Virus record (IMG/VR): IMGVR_UViG_3300025646_008465
Span: 1-64,000 of that record
Direction: 5' to 3' (one strand)
Source of the DNA: a virus
Length of the DNA stretch: 64,000 nucleotides
Shown: one piece after another, positions 48,013 to 58,037 of the stretch
How positions within the stretch are numbered: the first letter of the stretch is position 1
How the letters are laid out: each line of letters begins with the position of its first letter
The notes under the pieces: model-generated
What the model was told of the DNA's origin: nothing
The model's database searches: none
The model's input: only the letters and a program-made list of their open reading frames with translations
Made by a program: the position numbers and the translations under genes

Positions 48013-49209
48013 TCAAAAATGTAAAACTTTTTTTACAGAACTAATTACTTTTGCAGGAGTAATAGATTTAGTACATTCAAATTGGCGGGGTGTGTCTTTA
48101 TGATCAGGACACCATTCCCAATCACCAGGATTTAACCATTCACGATTAAAACATCCGCTGCAAAATCCTTTAGGGGCACCAATACGCTCACAGTCTTCAA
48201 ATTCAGTATGTTCTTCACTAAATCCTGAAATTAAAACAACAGGAGTTCCAATAGCCCATGCTAACCAAGATAAACCACTACCAACACCAATAAAAGCTTC
48301 GGCATGTTTAATTTGGTTCATTCTTACTTCAATAGGTTTATCACCGGTTTCATCAATTACATTTTGTAAAGTACCTCCTAATTTAGAATCGTGCCAATCA
48401 TCATTTAAGGGTTCATGTGTAATCATCATTACCTTATAACCCTCTTCATTCAATTCATCAATTACTTTTTGCCAACCACCGGGGTAATTCCAATACTTAG
48501 CGTGAGCTGAAGCATGAGGTGCAATTACAACATATTTTTCTTCAATAGGACGTCCTGTATCTTTAAAATTAACTCTGGGTTTGATTTCTTTATAGTTTAG
48601 TCCTAAAATATCAGTTGCGGTAGCTTGTAAAGGAATTGGTTTAAAATCACGAGGTACTCTATCTTTATTAAAGGTTCTATCATCATTATAAAACCAACCA
48701 ATTCCATACATTGCATATAAATCAAATACTTCTTTTCCGGGTTCTATAAATTCAAGTTCAGGATATAAATCTTGAAACCATTCATTTTTAAAAGTTGATA
48801 CTATAACATGGCAACCCCAAACTTTTTTAAATTCTTCAATATAAGGAAACCAAGCTAAAGTATCTCCAATAGCTGATGAATCTAGATGAATATAAACTCG
48901 TTTACCTTTAGCATCATAATTATGTTCAAATACTAATTCATTAGTTTCTTTATCATAAACTTTAATACCCCAATTTGTAAAATATTTACGATTAGTTCGA
49001 GTCCACATATTGTTTGTAATCACAGTATCATGGATAATTTCATTATTAGAATTATCTGTAATTATAACTCTATAATTTTTTTTCTGACTACCTGAAACTT
49101 CAACAAATGCTCCTTCAATAAAATTAATGTTAAAAGTATTACCTAAAGTTTTAATAGGCAATCTAAGGTTTACTAAGGTGTTGTATTCTTGTATTAATTC
49201 TTTTTTCAT
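48013..49209 (-). CDS. BAHT-like protein O-glycosyltransferase (GT9 type, TibC-like)
   Basis: 398 residues. GT-B fold with the GT9-type VYIHLDSSAIGDTLAWFPYI and late GVGSGLSWLAWAIGTPVVLI. The C terminus carries a four-Cys finger: C350-x2-C353, C367 and C379 within FCSGCFNREW, WEWCPDH and RQFECTKSI. This matches the Fe-finger of bacterial autotransporter heptosyltransferases such as TibC and AAH, which add heptose to Ser/Thr of surface adhesin repeats. The N-terminal 90 residues hold beta strands like the strand-loop-strand domain of that family. It is the last gene of a four-gene operon, overlapping the GT4 gene by four bases, and faces Thr/Ser-rich fibre genes. Confidence 0.82.
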   Translation of the reverse strand: MKKELIQEYNTLVNLRLPIKTLGNTFNINFIEGAFVEVSGSQKKNYRVIITDNSNNEIIHDTVITNNMWTRTNRKYFTNWGIKVYDKETNELVFEHNYDAKGKRVYIHLDSSAIGDTLAWFPYIEEFKKVWGCHVIVSTFKNEWFQDLYPELEFIEPGKEVFDLYAMYGIGWFYNDDRTFNKDRVPRDFKPIPLQATATDILGLNYKEIKPRVNFKDTGRPIEEKYVVIAPHASAHAKYWNYPGGWQKVIDELNEEGYKVMMITHEPLNDDWHDSKLGGTLQNVIDETGDKPIEVRMNQIKHAEAFIGVGSGLSWLAWAIGTPVVLISGFSEEHTEFEDCERIGAPKGFCSGCFNREWLNPGDWEWCPDHKDTPRQFECTKSITPAKVISSVKKVLHF

Positions 49210-50159
49210 AACACTTGATTATAAATGTTTATTAAATCTTTTGTTCTATTTTCCCAACTAAAATCTTTACCAGTTTGAATTGCTGATTTGGTGTAGTGAT
49301 CCCATTGGTTTAAAATATCATTTAAACCTTCTTCCATACGGAATATATTGCGAGGAGCTCTCCACATTCCAAAAAAATCAGTTTCCATTTCAATCCATCC
49401 TATAATAGGCAAACCACAAGCTGCTGCTTCTAATAATGTAAGGTTAGGATGACCCGCTTCTAATTCTGAAGGATGTAAGAAAATATCATGGTTCCAGTAA
49501 ATTTGTCTTAATTCTAAATTTGAGGGTTCCCAAATAAATTTAAGTTTGGGGTAATTTAAAACCCATAAATTTTCATTTATCCAATTTTCATTGTTTTTAG
49601 GACCTACAATTGTAATAGGCAAATTACGTTTCATAGCTAAACCTACACCATAAGCAAATCCTTTTCTATCATGTCCATTTTTACCACCCATACCATTATT
49701 AGCTAACATAAGTAGTTTTGGTTCAATAGGTCTAGGTTTAGATATAGTTTTAGGATAAAAATCATTAGTATTTACTCCATGTGGAAAATAAACACATTTA
49801 GGGTGTTTAAAATAATCTACTAACCATTTAGCAGGCATAAGTGAAATTAAAGAACCTTCAATAGCTTCTAAATTTTCTTTATAAACATGAGAATCTTCAC
49901 CATAATACATTACATGGTGATCATGTAATTGATAGATATAGGGTATGCCACGATGTTTAAGATCAATTGCTAAATTAGCTACATGACAATGGACAATATC
50001 AAACTCACCAAGGTTTATATACCCCCCAAGACGATGAGTAGATTCATGGCCTAATTTTCTTTGGTTTACTTCAAATTCCCAAATAATTTTTTCAATAGCC
50101 CCCCAGTTTTTAGGAGGAATATCTAAACCACAAGCGGGATCTACATGGCAAATTTTCAT
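49206..50159 (-). CDS. GT4-family glycosyltransferase
   Basis: 317 residues. GT-B fold with GAIEKIIWEFEVNQRKLGHE near the N terminus, FPHGVNTNDFYP as the linker strand and the nucleotide-sugar site HPSELEAGHPNLTLLEAAACG (Glu-x7-Glu type), followed by LPIIGWIE. It transfers a sugar from a nucleotide donor. Four-base overlaps with both neighbours show one operon. It has no membrane segment or signal peptide, so it acts in the cytoplasm, as expected for modification of phage proteins before assembly. Confidence 0.85.
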   Translation of the reverse strand: MKICHVDPACGLDIPPKNWGAIEKIIWEFEVNQRKLGHESTHRLGGYINLGEFDIVHCHVANLAIDLKHRGIPYIYQLHDHHVMYYGEDSHVYKENLEAIEGSLISLMPAKWLVDYFKHPKCVYFPHGVNTNDFYPKTISKPRPIEPKLLMLANNGMGGKNGHDRKGFAYGVGLAMKRNLPITIVGPKNNENWINENLWVLNYPKLKFIWEPSNLELRQIYWNHDIFLHPSELEAGHPNLTLLEAAACGLPIIGWIEMETDFFGMWRAPRNIFRMEEGLNDILNQWDHYTKSAIQTGKDFSWENRTKDLINIYNQVL

Positions 50160-50758
50160 AGGTTTTTATTTTTAGCGTAAATCATACCTAAGTTATAATC
50201 TTTATGAATATGTTCAAAATTAGTTGCAAAGTTATTTTTACTAAACATTTCTAAGATTTCAAATATTTTATAATAATTTTCATATATGTCATGAACTTCA
50301 ATAGCAAATTGATTTATTCGAGAAATTTCTTGGGGTGTAGCGTTTAATAATAAAGGATATTCCCAATATTCGATATCAATCTTACAAAAATCAACTTTAC
50401 TTAATTTAAACTGATTGAAAATAGTTGTAAAATTATAATGGTTTGGTTCTATTCTATCACTAACAAATCCTTTTATAGTTGTTACTTTAGGATTATTACA
50501 AAAATTTAAATCTAAACAATTATAATAATTTTCAGAACATTCAAAAGAATAAACATGATGTGCTCCTTTATTTAAGGCATATTTTGTAAAACTTCCAACA
50601 TTAGCTCCTAAATCTAAAACAATATCATAAGGACGAATTTGCAACCCATGACGATCGTATTCATGTTCTTCCCAAATTTCTTTTTTTACATTGATAAGCC
50701 AATTTTCATCCACATCTTGTGGAAAATAAAACCCTTCGATTACTTTAAAACTGTTCAT
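50156..50758 (-). CDS. FkbM-type SAM-dependent methyltransferase
   Basis: 200 residues. The SAM-binding loop VLDLGANVGSFTKYAL is clear, followed by VYSFECSENYYNCLDLNF and the FkbM-type motif VDFCKIDIEYWEYPLLL. Such enzymes usually O-methylate sugars. It lies between two glycosyltransferase genes with four-base overlaps, so it probably caps or methylates the glycan made by the operon. Residues are typical of cytoplasmic phage and bacterial sugar methyltransferases. Confidence 0.85.
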   Translation of the reverse strand: MNSFKVIEGFYFPQDVDENWLINVKKEIWEEHEYDRHGLQIRPYDIVLDLGANVGSFTKYALNKGAHHVYSFECSENYYNCLDLNFCNNPKVTTIKGFVSDRIEPNHYNFTTIFNQFKLSKVDFCKIDIEYWEYPLLLNATPQEISRINQFAIEVHDIYENYYKIFEILEMFSKNNFATNFEHIHKDYNLGMIYAKNKNL

Positions 50759-53472
50759 TCTGCTGCGTAAATTTCAGGGCTATTTTCATCCATTCCTTTA
50801 AATTCTTGTTCAATAATACTAAATCCTGGGAGGTGTTTAGTATAAATTTTTTCGGCTGTGCCTACTTTAAGTTGAGCAACATTACAAACCCACATATCAA
50901 AAGCATCCCAAGGAGTATTTTTAACCATATATTGAAGATAACTAATTTTATCTTTATTAATTAAATATGATTGAGCTGGGATGAATGGTGTTACATTTGT
51001 ATAAATGTCTTCAACTTTAGGTCCATTTAAGTTACGGTTGTTAGATGGATTTCCAAATCCAATAATATCTTGGTCTTGTTCTCTTGCAATTCTAGAAAAA
51101 CGAATTAATGAATTATATAATTCTTGATAATCTGAATCAATAATAACATCACCTTCAAAAATCAAAACATAATCATAATCTTTATTATCTTCAGCTAAAA
51201 TAGCATTAGTATGAGCTAAATAACAACCATAATGACCCGGGGCTAATTTATAATAACCAGGAACATCTTGAACATCATCTGGGCGATTACAAGTATCTGT
51301 TGGTGGGATATCTTTATAAATTTCATTTATACGTTGTTCGTATTTAATACCGGTTTTCTCACAAAAGTCAAATACACTTTCTATTGAACGAATTTCTTTA
51401 GGATTAGAATTAGGTTCAGTAACTAGATGCATCAATTTAATTTTTGGTTTATTATTAAATTGAAGTTTATATTCAAATGTACCATTTTTTTCTAATTCAT
51501 TATTATAGTAGTTATTATCTACAATAACTTCTTTAGATTCAATAAATTCCTTAGTATCTAAATCATATAAATCCCACTTAACAATATAAGTACTTTCAAA
51601 ATCAAATTGAACTAAATCATAGGTATAGAATTTACTTTTAACCTCAAATTTAGCTTCATTAATAATAACACCATTTTTAATTAAAGTATAATTAATAAAA
51701 CGACTATCATTATTGTTTGAAATTTGAACAAATGGGGCAAAATGTCCTGGGATATTAGAGATAGGTAATACTGTAAAATATTCTACTCGCGAATAGTCTT
51801 GGTGAAAGAAGGTTTTAGTACATTCTTCTTGAAATTTATCTCTATCTTCCCAATGAACATTTGTACTATTTTTAAATCCATGATACATTAAGTTTTCTAA
51901 ACCATTAGATTCAGAACCCCACTCATGCATTAAAGCATCATACTGTTCGGCAGTATCAATTTTAGGTTTTTGTAAGAAAAATTCAGGACGAATACCTAAA
52001 AACCAAGTTGTAATTTGATCTCCTTCTGATGCTTGATCTTTACCAAAAAAAGCATCTTTATAGTTTAATACAGAACTAATTTTGTTTACATAAGATACAT
52101 CTTGTAAAATATAATCATAGTTAAGAAAATATACTTTTTTAATTCCTAACCCTTGTGCTAAAGCAGCACCATTATAATAATTTGTATAACAAGTAGGACC
52201 ATGATAAACATCATTATCTTCACCTCTTAAATTGATATGAGCATTACAATCATGTTGATTAGTCCACGAATTAGTATAAAATGTATGCTTTGTTAAAATG
52301 TTATGATTATCATTAATTGAATAATCTACAATATCATCTAATTCTTTAGGAATAGGAATATGCGAGGTTAAAATAACTTTACGACCTGTTGCTTTAATAG
52401 CTTGAATACACTCTTTAGTAGTATTAATAACTGCTTGGGTAACAGGGTATGTAGAAATAATAAATGCTTCTTCTTCAGGATTAACATCTAATGCTTTATA
52501 AACAATCTCATCATTTAAACCTAAAAGTGATTCAATAGTTTTAGCATTTTTTTCTTTATTGTTAAAATCAAGATAATTTACATTATCGAATTGATCCCAA
52601 TAATTCATATACACTGGGAGGTTGTAAATAAGTAGTTCCATGTTCCATGAAATAGATTCACGGATTACCAAAGGCATGGTTTCTTTATCTGTGTTTGTGC
52701 CTCGAGAGGTAAACAAAAATAAATCCATTGCCTTGTAAAAATTATCTACATCTTTACGTTCATTCCACCAAGTTACGTTTGGTGGAACATCTTTCATTAA
52801 AGGTTCCCAATACCATTTGAAGTTATCTGCCTGATTGCCTACACTATGAAATTGAATATCAGGGAGCATTCGAGCATATTCAAAAAATTCTGCTTGATTT
52901 TTACGAGGTGTAAATAAACCAACATGTAAAACATGTTTTTTATTTGGATCTAACCCTAAAGCACGTAATGCTTCTTCACGATTAGGACGTTCTTTATACT
53001 CGATAGGATAATAAACTACTTTTTTAGGGACATCAATATCTTTATATTGTTGTACTTGCCATTCTGAGACAAATAAGAATTTATCAGGGAAGAATGATTT
53101 TTTAGTAGTATCATATGATGAATCGTGGGATGTTTCTACAAGAAAATAAGGTCGATCTTGCCTGTATAGTGTTGACGCAATTTCATGGTCCATAAAATAT
53201 TCAGGAATTTCCTCTAAATGTATAATATCGGGTTTAATGCGATTAACAATGTTAAGAAATTCCGATTTATTTTCACCTAATACAAAAAAACGTTCAGCAG
53301 GAATCATATTCTGTAAACGTTCTCTTTGAACAATTAAAACTCCCCCTGTTAAATTATCCCATTCAACAAGATAGATTTCAAAATCATCTTTAATTAATTC
53401 AATTTTTTTAGTAAGATATTGTGGAAGTCCGCCTGTCGACAAATGGGGTGCAACACACAGTAATTTTTTCAT
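50755..53472 (-). CDS. Multidomain glycosyltransferase: GT4-like N terminus and GT25-like C terminus
   Basis: 905 residues in at least three parts. Residues 1-330 are GT-B/GT4-like (CVAPHLSTGGLPQYLTKKIE, HVLHVGLFTPRKNQAEF, MPLVIRESISWNMELLIYN). Residues about 340-540 form a second alpha/beta domain (AFIISTYPVTQAVINTTKEC). About 560-680 is a beta-rich spacer. The last 220 residues resemble GT25 (IKLMHLVTEPNSNPKEIRSI, PGHYGCYLAHTNAIL, VLIFEGDVIID with a DxD-like acidic motif). GT25 includes the collagen galactosyltransferases of animals and mimivirus. It is the first gene of the operon, 40 bases after a late-type motif (53512-53522), immediately downstream of a collagen-like gene. Confidence 0.78.
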   Translation of the reverse strand: MKKLLCVAPHLSTGGLPQYLTKKIELIKDDFEIYLVEWDNLTGGVLIVQRERLQNMIPAERFFVLGENKSEFLNIVNRIKPDIIHLEEIPEYFMDHEIASTLYRQDRPYFLVETSHDSSYDTTKKSFFPDKFLFVSEWQVQQYKDIDVPKKVVYYPIEYKERPNREEALRALGLDPNKKHVLHVGLFTPRKNQAEFFEYARMLPDIQFHSVGNQADNFKWYWEPLMKDVPPNVTWWNERKDVDNFYKAMDLFLFTSRGTNTDKETMPLVIRESISWNMELLIYNLPVYMNYWDQFDNVNYLDFNNKEKNAKTIESLLGLNDEIVYKALDVNPEEEAFIISTYPVTQAVINTTKECIQAIKATGRKVILTSHIPIPKELDDIVDYSINDNHNILTKHTFYTNSWTNQHDCNAHINLRGEDNDVYHGPTCYTNYYNGAALAQGLGIKKVYFLNYDYILQDVSYVNKISSVLNYKDAFFGKDQASEGDQITTWFLGIRPEFFLQKPKIDTAEQYDALMHEWGSESNGLENLMYHGFKNSTNVHWEDRDKFQEECTKTFFHQDYSRVEYFTVLPISNIPGHFAPFVQISNNNDSRFINYTLIKNGVIINEAKFEVKSKFYTYDLVQFDFESTYIVKWDLYDLDTKEFIESKEVIVDNNYYNNELEKNGTFEYKLQFNNKPKIKLMHLVTEPNSNPKEIRSIESVFDFCEKTGIKYEQRINEIYKDIPPTDTCNRPDDVQDVPGYYKLAPGHYGCYLAHTNAILAEDNKDYDYVLIFEGDVIIDSDYQELYNSLIRFSRIAREQDQDIIGFGNPSNNRNLNGPKVEDIYTNVTPFIPAQSYLINKDKISYLQYMVKNTPWDAFDMWVCNVAQLKVGTAEKIYTKHLPGFSIIEQEFKGMDENSPEIYAAE

Positions 53473-53511
53473 AGACTATTTTTAAAATATAACAATAATA
53501 TAATAACTTAT

Positions 53512-53522
53512 TTATAAATATC
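53512..53522 (-). promoter_or_regulatory. Late-type motif before the glycosylation operon
   Basis: GATATTTATAA within GGATATTTATAAATAAG, 40 bases before the ATG of the 905-residue glycosyltransferase. This suggests late expression together with virion genes. Confidence 0.55.
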
Positions 53523-53531
53523 CAAGCTTTA

Positions 53532-56500
53532 TTATAAGTTCCAAGCAGGAACCCAATAATCAGTACCTCCGATATTAAACACTAACCAACCATATGCTGT
53601 TAAACCTGTATTATCAGGAACTTGTGCATCTCTAAACCCGTTAATTGAAGGGATATTTGAGGCTGGAGTTGGGGTTGCAGAAGCTCCACCACCACCACTA
53701 GTACCAGATGTACCAGCTTTACCTGAAGTACCTGCAGTACCTGTTTTACCTGAAGTTCCACTTGTGCCTGAAGAACCTATAAATGAAGTACCATTTGTTC
53801 CTGATGCTCCTGAAGTACCTGCTGTACCATTTGAACCAGATGTACTTGAACCACCTGAATTACCACCATTACCATTTGTACCGGAAGATCCAGCAGTTCC
53901 TGAAGTTGCACTTAATCCTGAGATACCGCTAGCTCCTGCGGCTCCAGTTGAGCCTGAAGTACCACTTGTACCTGCTGTACCACTTCCTCCTCCTTTACCT
54001 GAAGTTCCGGTTGAACCACTTGTACCTGAAAGACCTGAAGTGCCGTTTGTTCCTCCTTTACCACTTGTTCCTGAAGAACCTGAAGTAGCAGATTGACCTG
54101 AAAGACCATTAATACCTGAAGTACCTGTTGAGCCCGAAGTACCTGAAGTACCACTAGTTCCTGAGTTTCCTGAAGAACCTGATGTTCCGGATTTTCCTGA
54201 GGTGCCGTTTGCTCCATCTTTACCTGAAGTGCCACTTGAACCTGAAGTACCGCTTAGGCCTGAGGTGCCATTTGCTCCGTCTTTACCTGCAGTACCACTT
54301 GAACCTGAAGTACCGCTTAGGCCTGAGGTGCCGTTTGCTCCGTTTTTACCTGCGGTTCCACTTGAACCTGAAGTACCGCTTAGACCTGAAGTACCATCAG
54401 CTCCTACTTTACCGGAGGTTCCTGATGAACCAGAAGTTGCACTTAAAGCTGCTAAACCAGCAATACCACTTGTACCTGTAGAACCTGAAGTACCTGAGGT
54501 GCCTGAAGTGCCACTGCCTCCTCCTTTACCAGCAGTTCCAGTTGAACCGCTTGTACCTGAAAGACCTGAAGTGCCACTTGCTCCATCTTTACCGCTGGTA
54601 CCTGATGAACCACTAGTTCCTGAAGTGCCTGAAGTACCACTTCCTCCTCCTTTACCTGCGGTTCCACTTGAACCTGAGGTACCTGATAAACCTGAAGTAC
54701 CGTTTGCTCCATCTTTACCCGAAGTACCGCTAGAACCTGAGGTACCTGAAAGACCTGAAGTGCCGTTTGTGCCGGATGTACCTGCAGTTCCTGAAGTTGC
54801 ACTTAATCCTGAGATACCGCTAGCTCCTGCAGCTCCAGTTGAACCTGAAGTACCTGCAGTACCTGAAGTACCTGTTTTACCTGCGGTTCCTGTTGAACCA
54901 CTAGTTCCAGATAAACCTGAAGTACCATTTGTTCCTCCTTTACCTGAGGTGCCTGAAGAACCAGAAGTTGCACTTTGGCCTGATAATCCAGCTATGCCAC
55001 TAGTTCCAGTAGAACCTGCGGTACCTGAGGTTCCACTTGTTCCACTATTTCCTGAAGAACCTGATGTTCCTGATTTTCCTGAGGTACCATTTGTCCCATC
55101 TTTACCTGAAGTACCGCTAGAACCCGAGGTACCTGAAAGACCTGAAGTACCACTAGTTCCGTCTTTACCTGAGGTTCCAGTTGAACCGCTTGTACCTGAT
55201 AAACCTGAAGTACCATTTGTTCCTCCTTTACCTGCAGTTCCTGTTGAACCACTAGTTCCAGATAAACCTGAAGTACCATTAGCTCCATTTGAACCTGAAG
55301 AACCTGTAGTTCCTGATGTAGATGATTGACCTGATAAACCAGCAATACCTGAAGTACCTGTAGATCCAGCTGTGCCCGAAGTACCGCTTGTTCCACTATT
55401 TCCTGATGAACCTGATGTTCCTGATTTTCCTGAGGTACCGCTAGTTCCGTCTTTACCTGAGGTTCCGGCTGAACCTGAAGTGCCTGATAAACCTGAAGTA
55501 CCACTAGTTCCATCTTTACCGCTAGTACCAGTTGAACCACTTGTTCCTGAAAGACCTGAGGTGCCACTAGTTCCAGAATTTCCTGAAGAACCACTTGTAC
55601 CTGAAAGGCCTGAAGTACCGTTTGTTCCTCCTTTACCACTTGTTCCTGAAGAACCTGAAGTAGCTGATTGGCCTGATAGTCCTGCTATACCACTGGTTCC
55701 AGTAGAACCTGCGGTACCTGAAGTTCCTGAAGTACCGGATTGTCCTGTAGAACCTGAAGAGCCTGTAGTTCCTGAAGTGCCTGATTTGCCACTAGTTCCT
55801 CCAGCTCCATTTGAACCTGATGAACCTGTAGTTCCTGATGTAGAAGATTGACCTCCTAAACCTGCAATACCACTTGTACCTGTAGATCCAGCTGTGCCAC
55901 TAGTACCACTAGTTCCAGATTGTCCTGAAGAACCTGATGTACCTGCTTTACCACTAGTTCCATTAGCTCCGTTTGAACCTGAGGAACCAGTACTACCTGA
56001 AGTGCCACTTGTAGCACTTTGACCTGATAGTCCTGCTATACCACTAGTTCCAGTTGAACCTGCAGTGCCTGAAGTACCCGAAGTATTTCCTTGTCCTGAA
56101 GAGCCTACAGAACCTGAAGTACCTGATGTACCTGCTTTACCACTAGTTCCATTAGCTCCATTTGAACCTGAAGAACCTGTAGTTCCTGATGTAGATGATT
56201 GGCCTGATAATCCTGCAATACCACTTGTGCCTGTAGATCCAGCTGTACCTGAAGTACCTGAAGTACCAGATTGTCCTGAAGAACCTGATGTACCTGCTTT
56301 ACCACTAGTTCCATTAGCTCCATTTGAACCTGAGGATCCAGTAGAACCACTAGTTCCTGAAGTTCGTGATTGGCCTGAAAGACCATCGATACCTGAAGTA
56401 CCTGTTGAACCTGCTGTGCCTGAAGTGCCACTTGTTCCACTATTTCCTGAAGAACCTGAAGTACCTGATTTACCGCTTGTACCATTAGCCCCATTTGAAC

Positions 56501-57935
56501 CTGAAGAACCTGTAGTACCTGAAGTACCACTTGTAGCACTTTGACCTGATAGTCCTGCTATACCACTAGTTCCAGTTGAACCCGCAGTACCTGAAGTGCC
56601 TGAAGTGCCTGATTGACCTGAAGAACCTGATGTTCCGGATTTTCCTGAAGTTCCATTGGCTCCGTTTGAACCAGAAGAACCAGTACTACCGGAAGTACCT
56701 GAAGTTCTAGATTGACCTGATAAACCATCTATGCCACTTGTTCCTGTAGAACCACTTGTTCCACTAGTACCACTTGTTCCGCTATTTCCTGAAGAACCTG
56801 AAGTGCCGGCTTTACCACTAGTTCCATTAGCTCCATTTGAACCTGATGAACCTGTAGAACCACTAGTACCTGAAGTTTTTGAAGCTCCACTTAAACCATC
56901 AATACCAGAGGTACCTGTTGAACCCGCAGTACCTGAAGTGCCCGAAGTATTAGAACTTCCGGATGAACCTGAAGTACCTGATTTTCCTGAAGTACCATCA
57001 GCTCCATTTGTACCTGAAGAGCCAGTTGAACCACTAGTACCTGAAGTTCTAGATTGACCTGAAAGACCATCAATACCGCTAGTACCTGTAGATCCGGAAG
57101 TACCTGAAGTACCTGAGGTATGAGATGAACCTGAAGAACCAGATGAGCCAGATTTTCCTGAAGTACCAGTTGAACCTGAAGAACCTGAAGAACCTGAAGT
57201 TTTTGAAGCTCCACTTAAACCATCTATACCTGAGGTACCTGTAGATCCAGCTGTGCCTGAAGTACCTGAAGTGTTTGATGAACCCGAAGAACCGGCAGTA
57301 CCTGATTTACCACTTGTTCCATTAGCTCCATTTGAACCTGAAGAACCTGTAGAACCACTAGTTCCTGAAGTAGCACTTTGACCTGATAAACCTGCTATAC
57401 CTCCAGTACCTGTAGAACCTGATGTACCACTTGTACCTGAAGTACCATGTGAACCTCCAGATGTACCTGAAGTGCCTGATTTGCCTGAGGTACCACTAGC
57501 TCCCACAGTTCCTGAAGTACCTGTAGAACCTGATGTTCCTGCAGTACCTGAAGTACCTGTTGTACCACTAGTACCTGAAGTGTTAGATTGACCACCAGCT
57601 CCTGTAGAACCTGATGAACCTGATGTAGTTGAAGCACCTTGTGAACCTGAAGTACCTGATTTTCCTCCTGTACCTGAGGTACCTGATTTTCCATTTGTAC
57701 CTGAAGTGCCTGATGTTCCTGAGGTTACAGCACCTCCTGAAGAACCTGAAGTACCGTTAGAACCAGCTCCACCACCACCTGAATAGATAACAGATATTAC
57801 ACGTCCGTCATCATCTACAGCTAAAACTCTGTCAGCAGTAGACCCTGAGGGTACGCTCAATAAAAACAGGTCTTGTTTGAAAACCGATTGACCTGGGCTA
57901 TCTCGTCTACTGGAGAATTTTCTGTTTTCAGCCAT
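53532..57935 (-). CDS. Collagen-like Gly-Thr-Ser repeat virion fibre protein
   Basis: 1467 residues. A 50-residue N terminus (MAENRKFSSRRDSPGQSVFK, then VLAVDDDGRVISVIY) is followed by about 1370 residues of Gly-Xaa-Yaa triplets, chiefly GTS, GSS, GTA and GKS. A 45-residue C terminus starts near NIPSINGFRDAQVPDN. There is almost no proline. Higher-order units of about 57 residues (19 triplets) recur, each with one triplet in which Gly is replaced, as in GQSRTSG or GASKTSG. The Gly register predicts a collagen-type trimer; without hydroxyproline its stability may depend on other features, possibly glycans on Thr. Late-type motif at 57961-57972. Confidence 0.85.
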   Translation of the reverse strand: MAENRKFSSRRDSPGQSVFKQDLFLLSVPSGSTADRVLAVDDDGRVISVIYSGGGGAGSNGTSGSSGGAVTSGTSGTSGTNGKSGTSGTGGKSGTSGSQGASTTSGSSGSTGAGGQSNTSGTSGTTGTSGTAGTSGSTGTSGTVGASGTSGKSGTSGTSGGSHGTSGTSGTSGSTGTGGIAGLSGQSATSGTSGSTGSSGSNGANGTSGKSGTAGSSGSSNTSGTSGTAGSTGTSGIDGLSGASKTSGSSGSSGSTGTSGKSGSSGSSGSSHTSGTSGTSGSTGTSGIDGLSGQSRTSGTSGSTGSSGTNGADGTSGKSGTSGSSGSSNTSGTSGTAGSTGTSGIDGLSGASKTSGTSGSTGSSGSNGANGTSGKAGTSGSSGNSGTSGTSGTSGSTGTSGIDGLSGQSRTSGTSGSTGSSGSNGANGTSGKSGTSGSSGQSGTSGTSGTAGSTGTSGIAGLSGQSATSGTSGTTGSSGSNGANGTSGKSGTSGSSGNSGTSGTSGTAGSTGTSGIDGLSGQSRTSGTSGSTGSSGSNGANGTSGKAGTSGSSGQSGTSGTSGTAGSTGTSGIAGLSGQSSTSGTTGSSGSNGANGTSGKAGTSGTSGSVGSSGQGNTSGTSGTAGSTGTSGIAGLSGQSATSGTSGSTGSSGSNGANGTSGKAGTSGSSGQSGTSGTSGTAGSTGTSGIAGLGGQSSTSGTTGSSGSNGAGGTSGKSGTSGTTGSSGSTGQSGTSGTSGTAGSTGTSGIAGLSGQSATSGSSGTSGKGGTNGTSGLSGTSGSSGNSGTSGTSGLSGTSGSTGTSGKDGTSGTSGLSGTSGSAGTSGKDGTSGTSGKSGTSGSSGNSGTSGTSGTAGSTGTSGIAGLSGQSSTSGTTGSSGSNGANGTSGLSGTSGSTGTAGKGGTNGTSGLSGTSGSTGTSGKDGTSGTSGLSGTSGSSGTSGKDGTNGTSGKSGTSGSSGNSGTSGTSGTAGSTGTSGIAGLSGQSATSGSSGTSGKGGTNGTSGLSGTSGSTGTAGKTGTSGTAGTSGSTGAAGASGISGLSATSGTAGTSGTNGTSGLSGTSGSSGTSGKDGANGTSGLSGTSGSSGTAGKGGGSGTSGTSGTSGSSGTSGKDGASGTSGLSGTSGSTGTAGKGGGSGTSGTSGTSGSTGTSGIAGLAALSATSGSSGTSGKVGADGTSGLSGTSGSSGTAGKNGANGTSGLSGTSGSSGTAGKDGANGTSGLSGTSGSSGTSGKDGANGTSGKSGTSGSSGNSGTSGTSGTSGSTGTSGINGLSGQSATSGSSGTSGKGGTNGTSGLSGTSGSTGTSGKGGGSGTAGTSGTSGSTGAAGASGISGLSATSGTAGSSGTNGNGGNSGGSSTSGSNGTAGTSGASGTNGTSFIGSSGTSGTSGKTGTAGTSGKAGTSGTSGGGGASATPTPASNIPSINGFRDAQVPDNTGLTAYGWLVFNIGGTDYWVPAWNL
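53700..57740 (-). repeat. Collagen-like triplet repeats with 171-bp higher-order periodicity
   Basis: Nine-base GGT-ACT-TCA-type units arranged in longer blocks of about 171 bases (57 residues) marked by GIAGLSGQS or GIDGLSGQS. Such DNA is prone to recombination and assembly collapse. Confidence 0.8.
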
Positions 57936-57960
57936 TTAGATGGTTAAGTTTGTTATCTAT

Positions 57961-57972
57961 GATAAATATTAA
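57961..57972 (-). promoter_or_regulatory. Late-type motif before the 1467-aa collagen-like gene
   Basis: TTAATATTTATC, 26 bases before the ATG at 57935. Confidence 0.6.
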
Positions 57973-57995
57973 AAAAATATTAGATTATTGGAATT

Positions 57996-58016
57996 AAAGA
58001 AGGGGTTTTAGCCCCT
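57996..58016 (-). terminator. Probable terminator after the 119-aa gene
   Basis: Stem AGGGG/CCCCT with a six-base loop, then TCTTT on the minus strand. The short T-rich tract makes it weaker than the others. Confidence 0.65.
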
Positions 58017-58037
58017 CCAAATTTAAATATAAAAATA

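Noticed and set aside
54202-55329. Long plus-strand ORFs of VPEVPLEPEVP type across the collagen-like genes (also 55372-57057, 59584-60990, 63082-63510)
   Set aside because: They are the antisense of GGT-ACT-TCA codons, where each repeat reads as Pro-Glu-Val on the other strand. No promoter, start context or non-repeat domain supports them.
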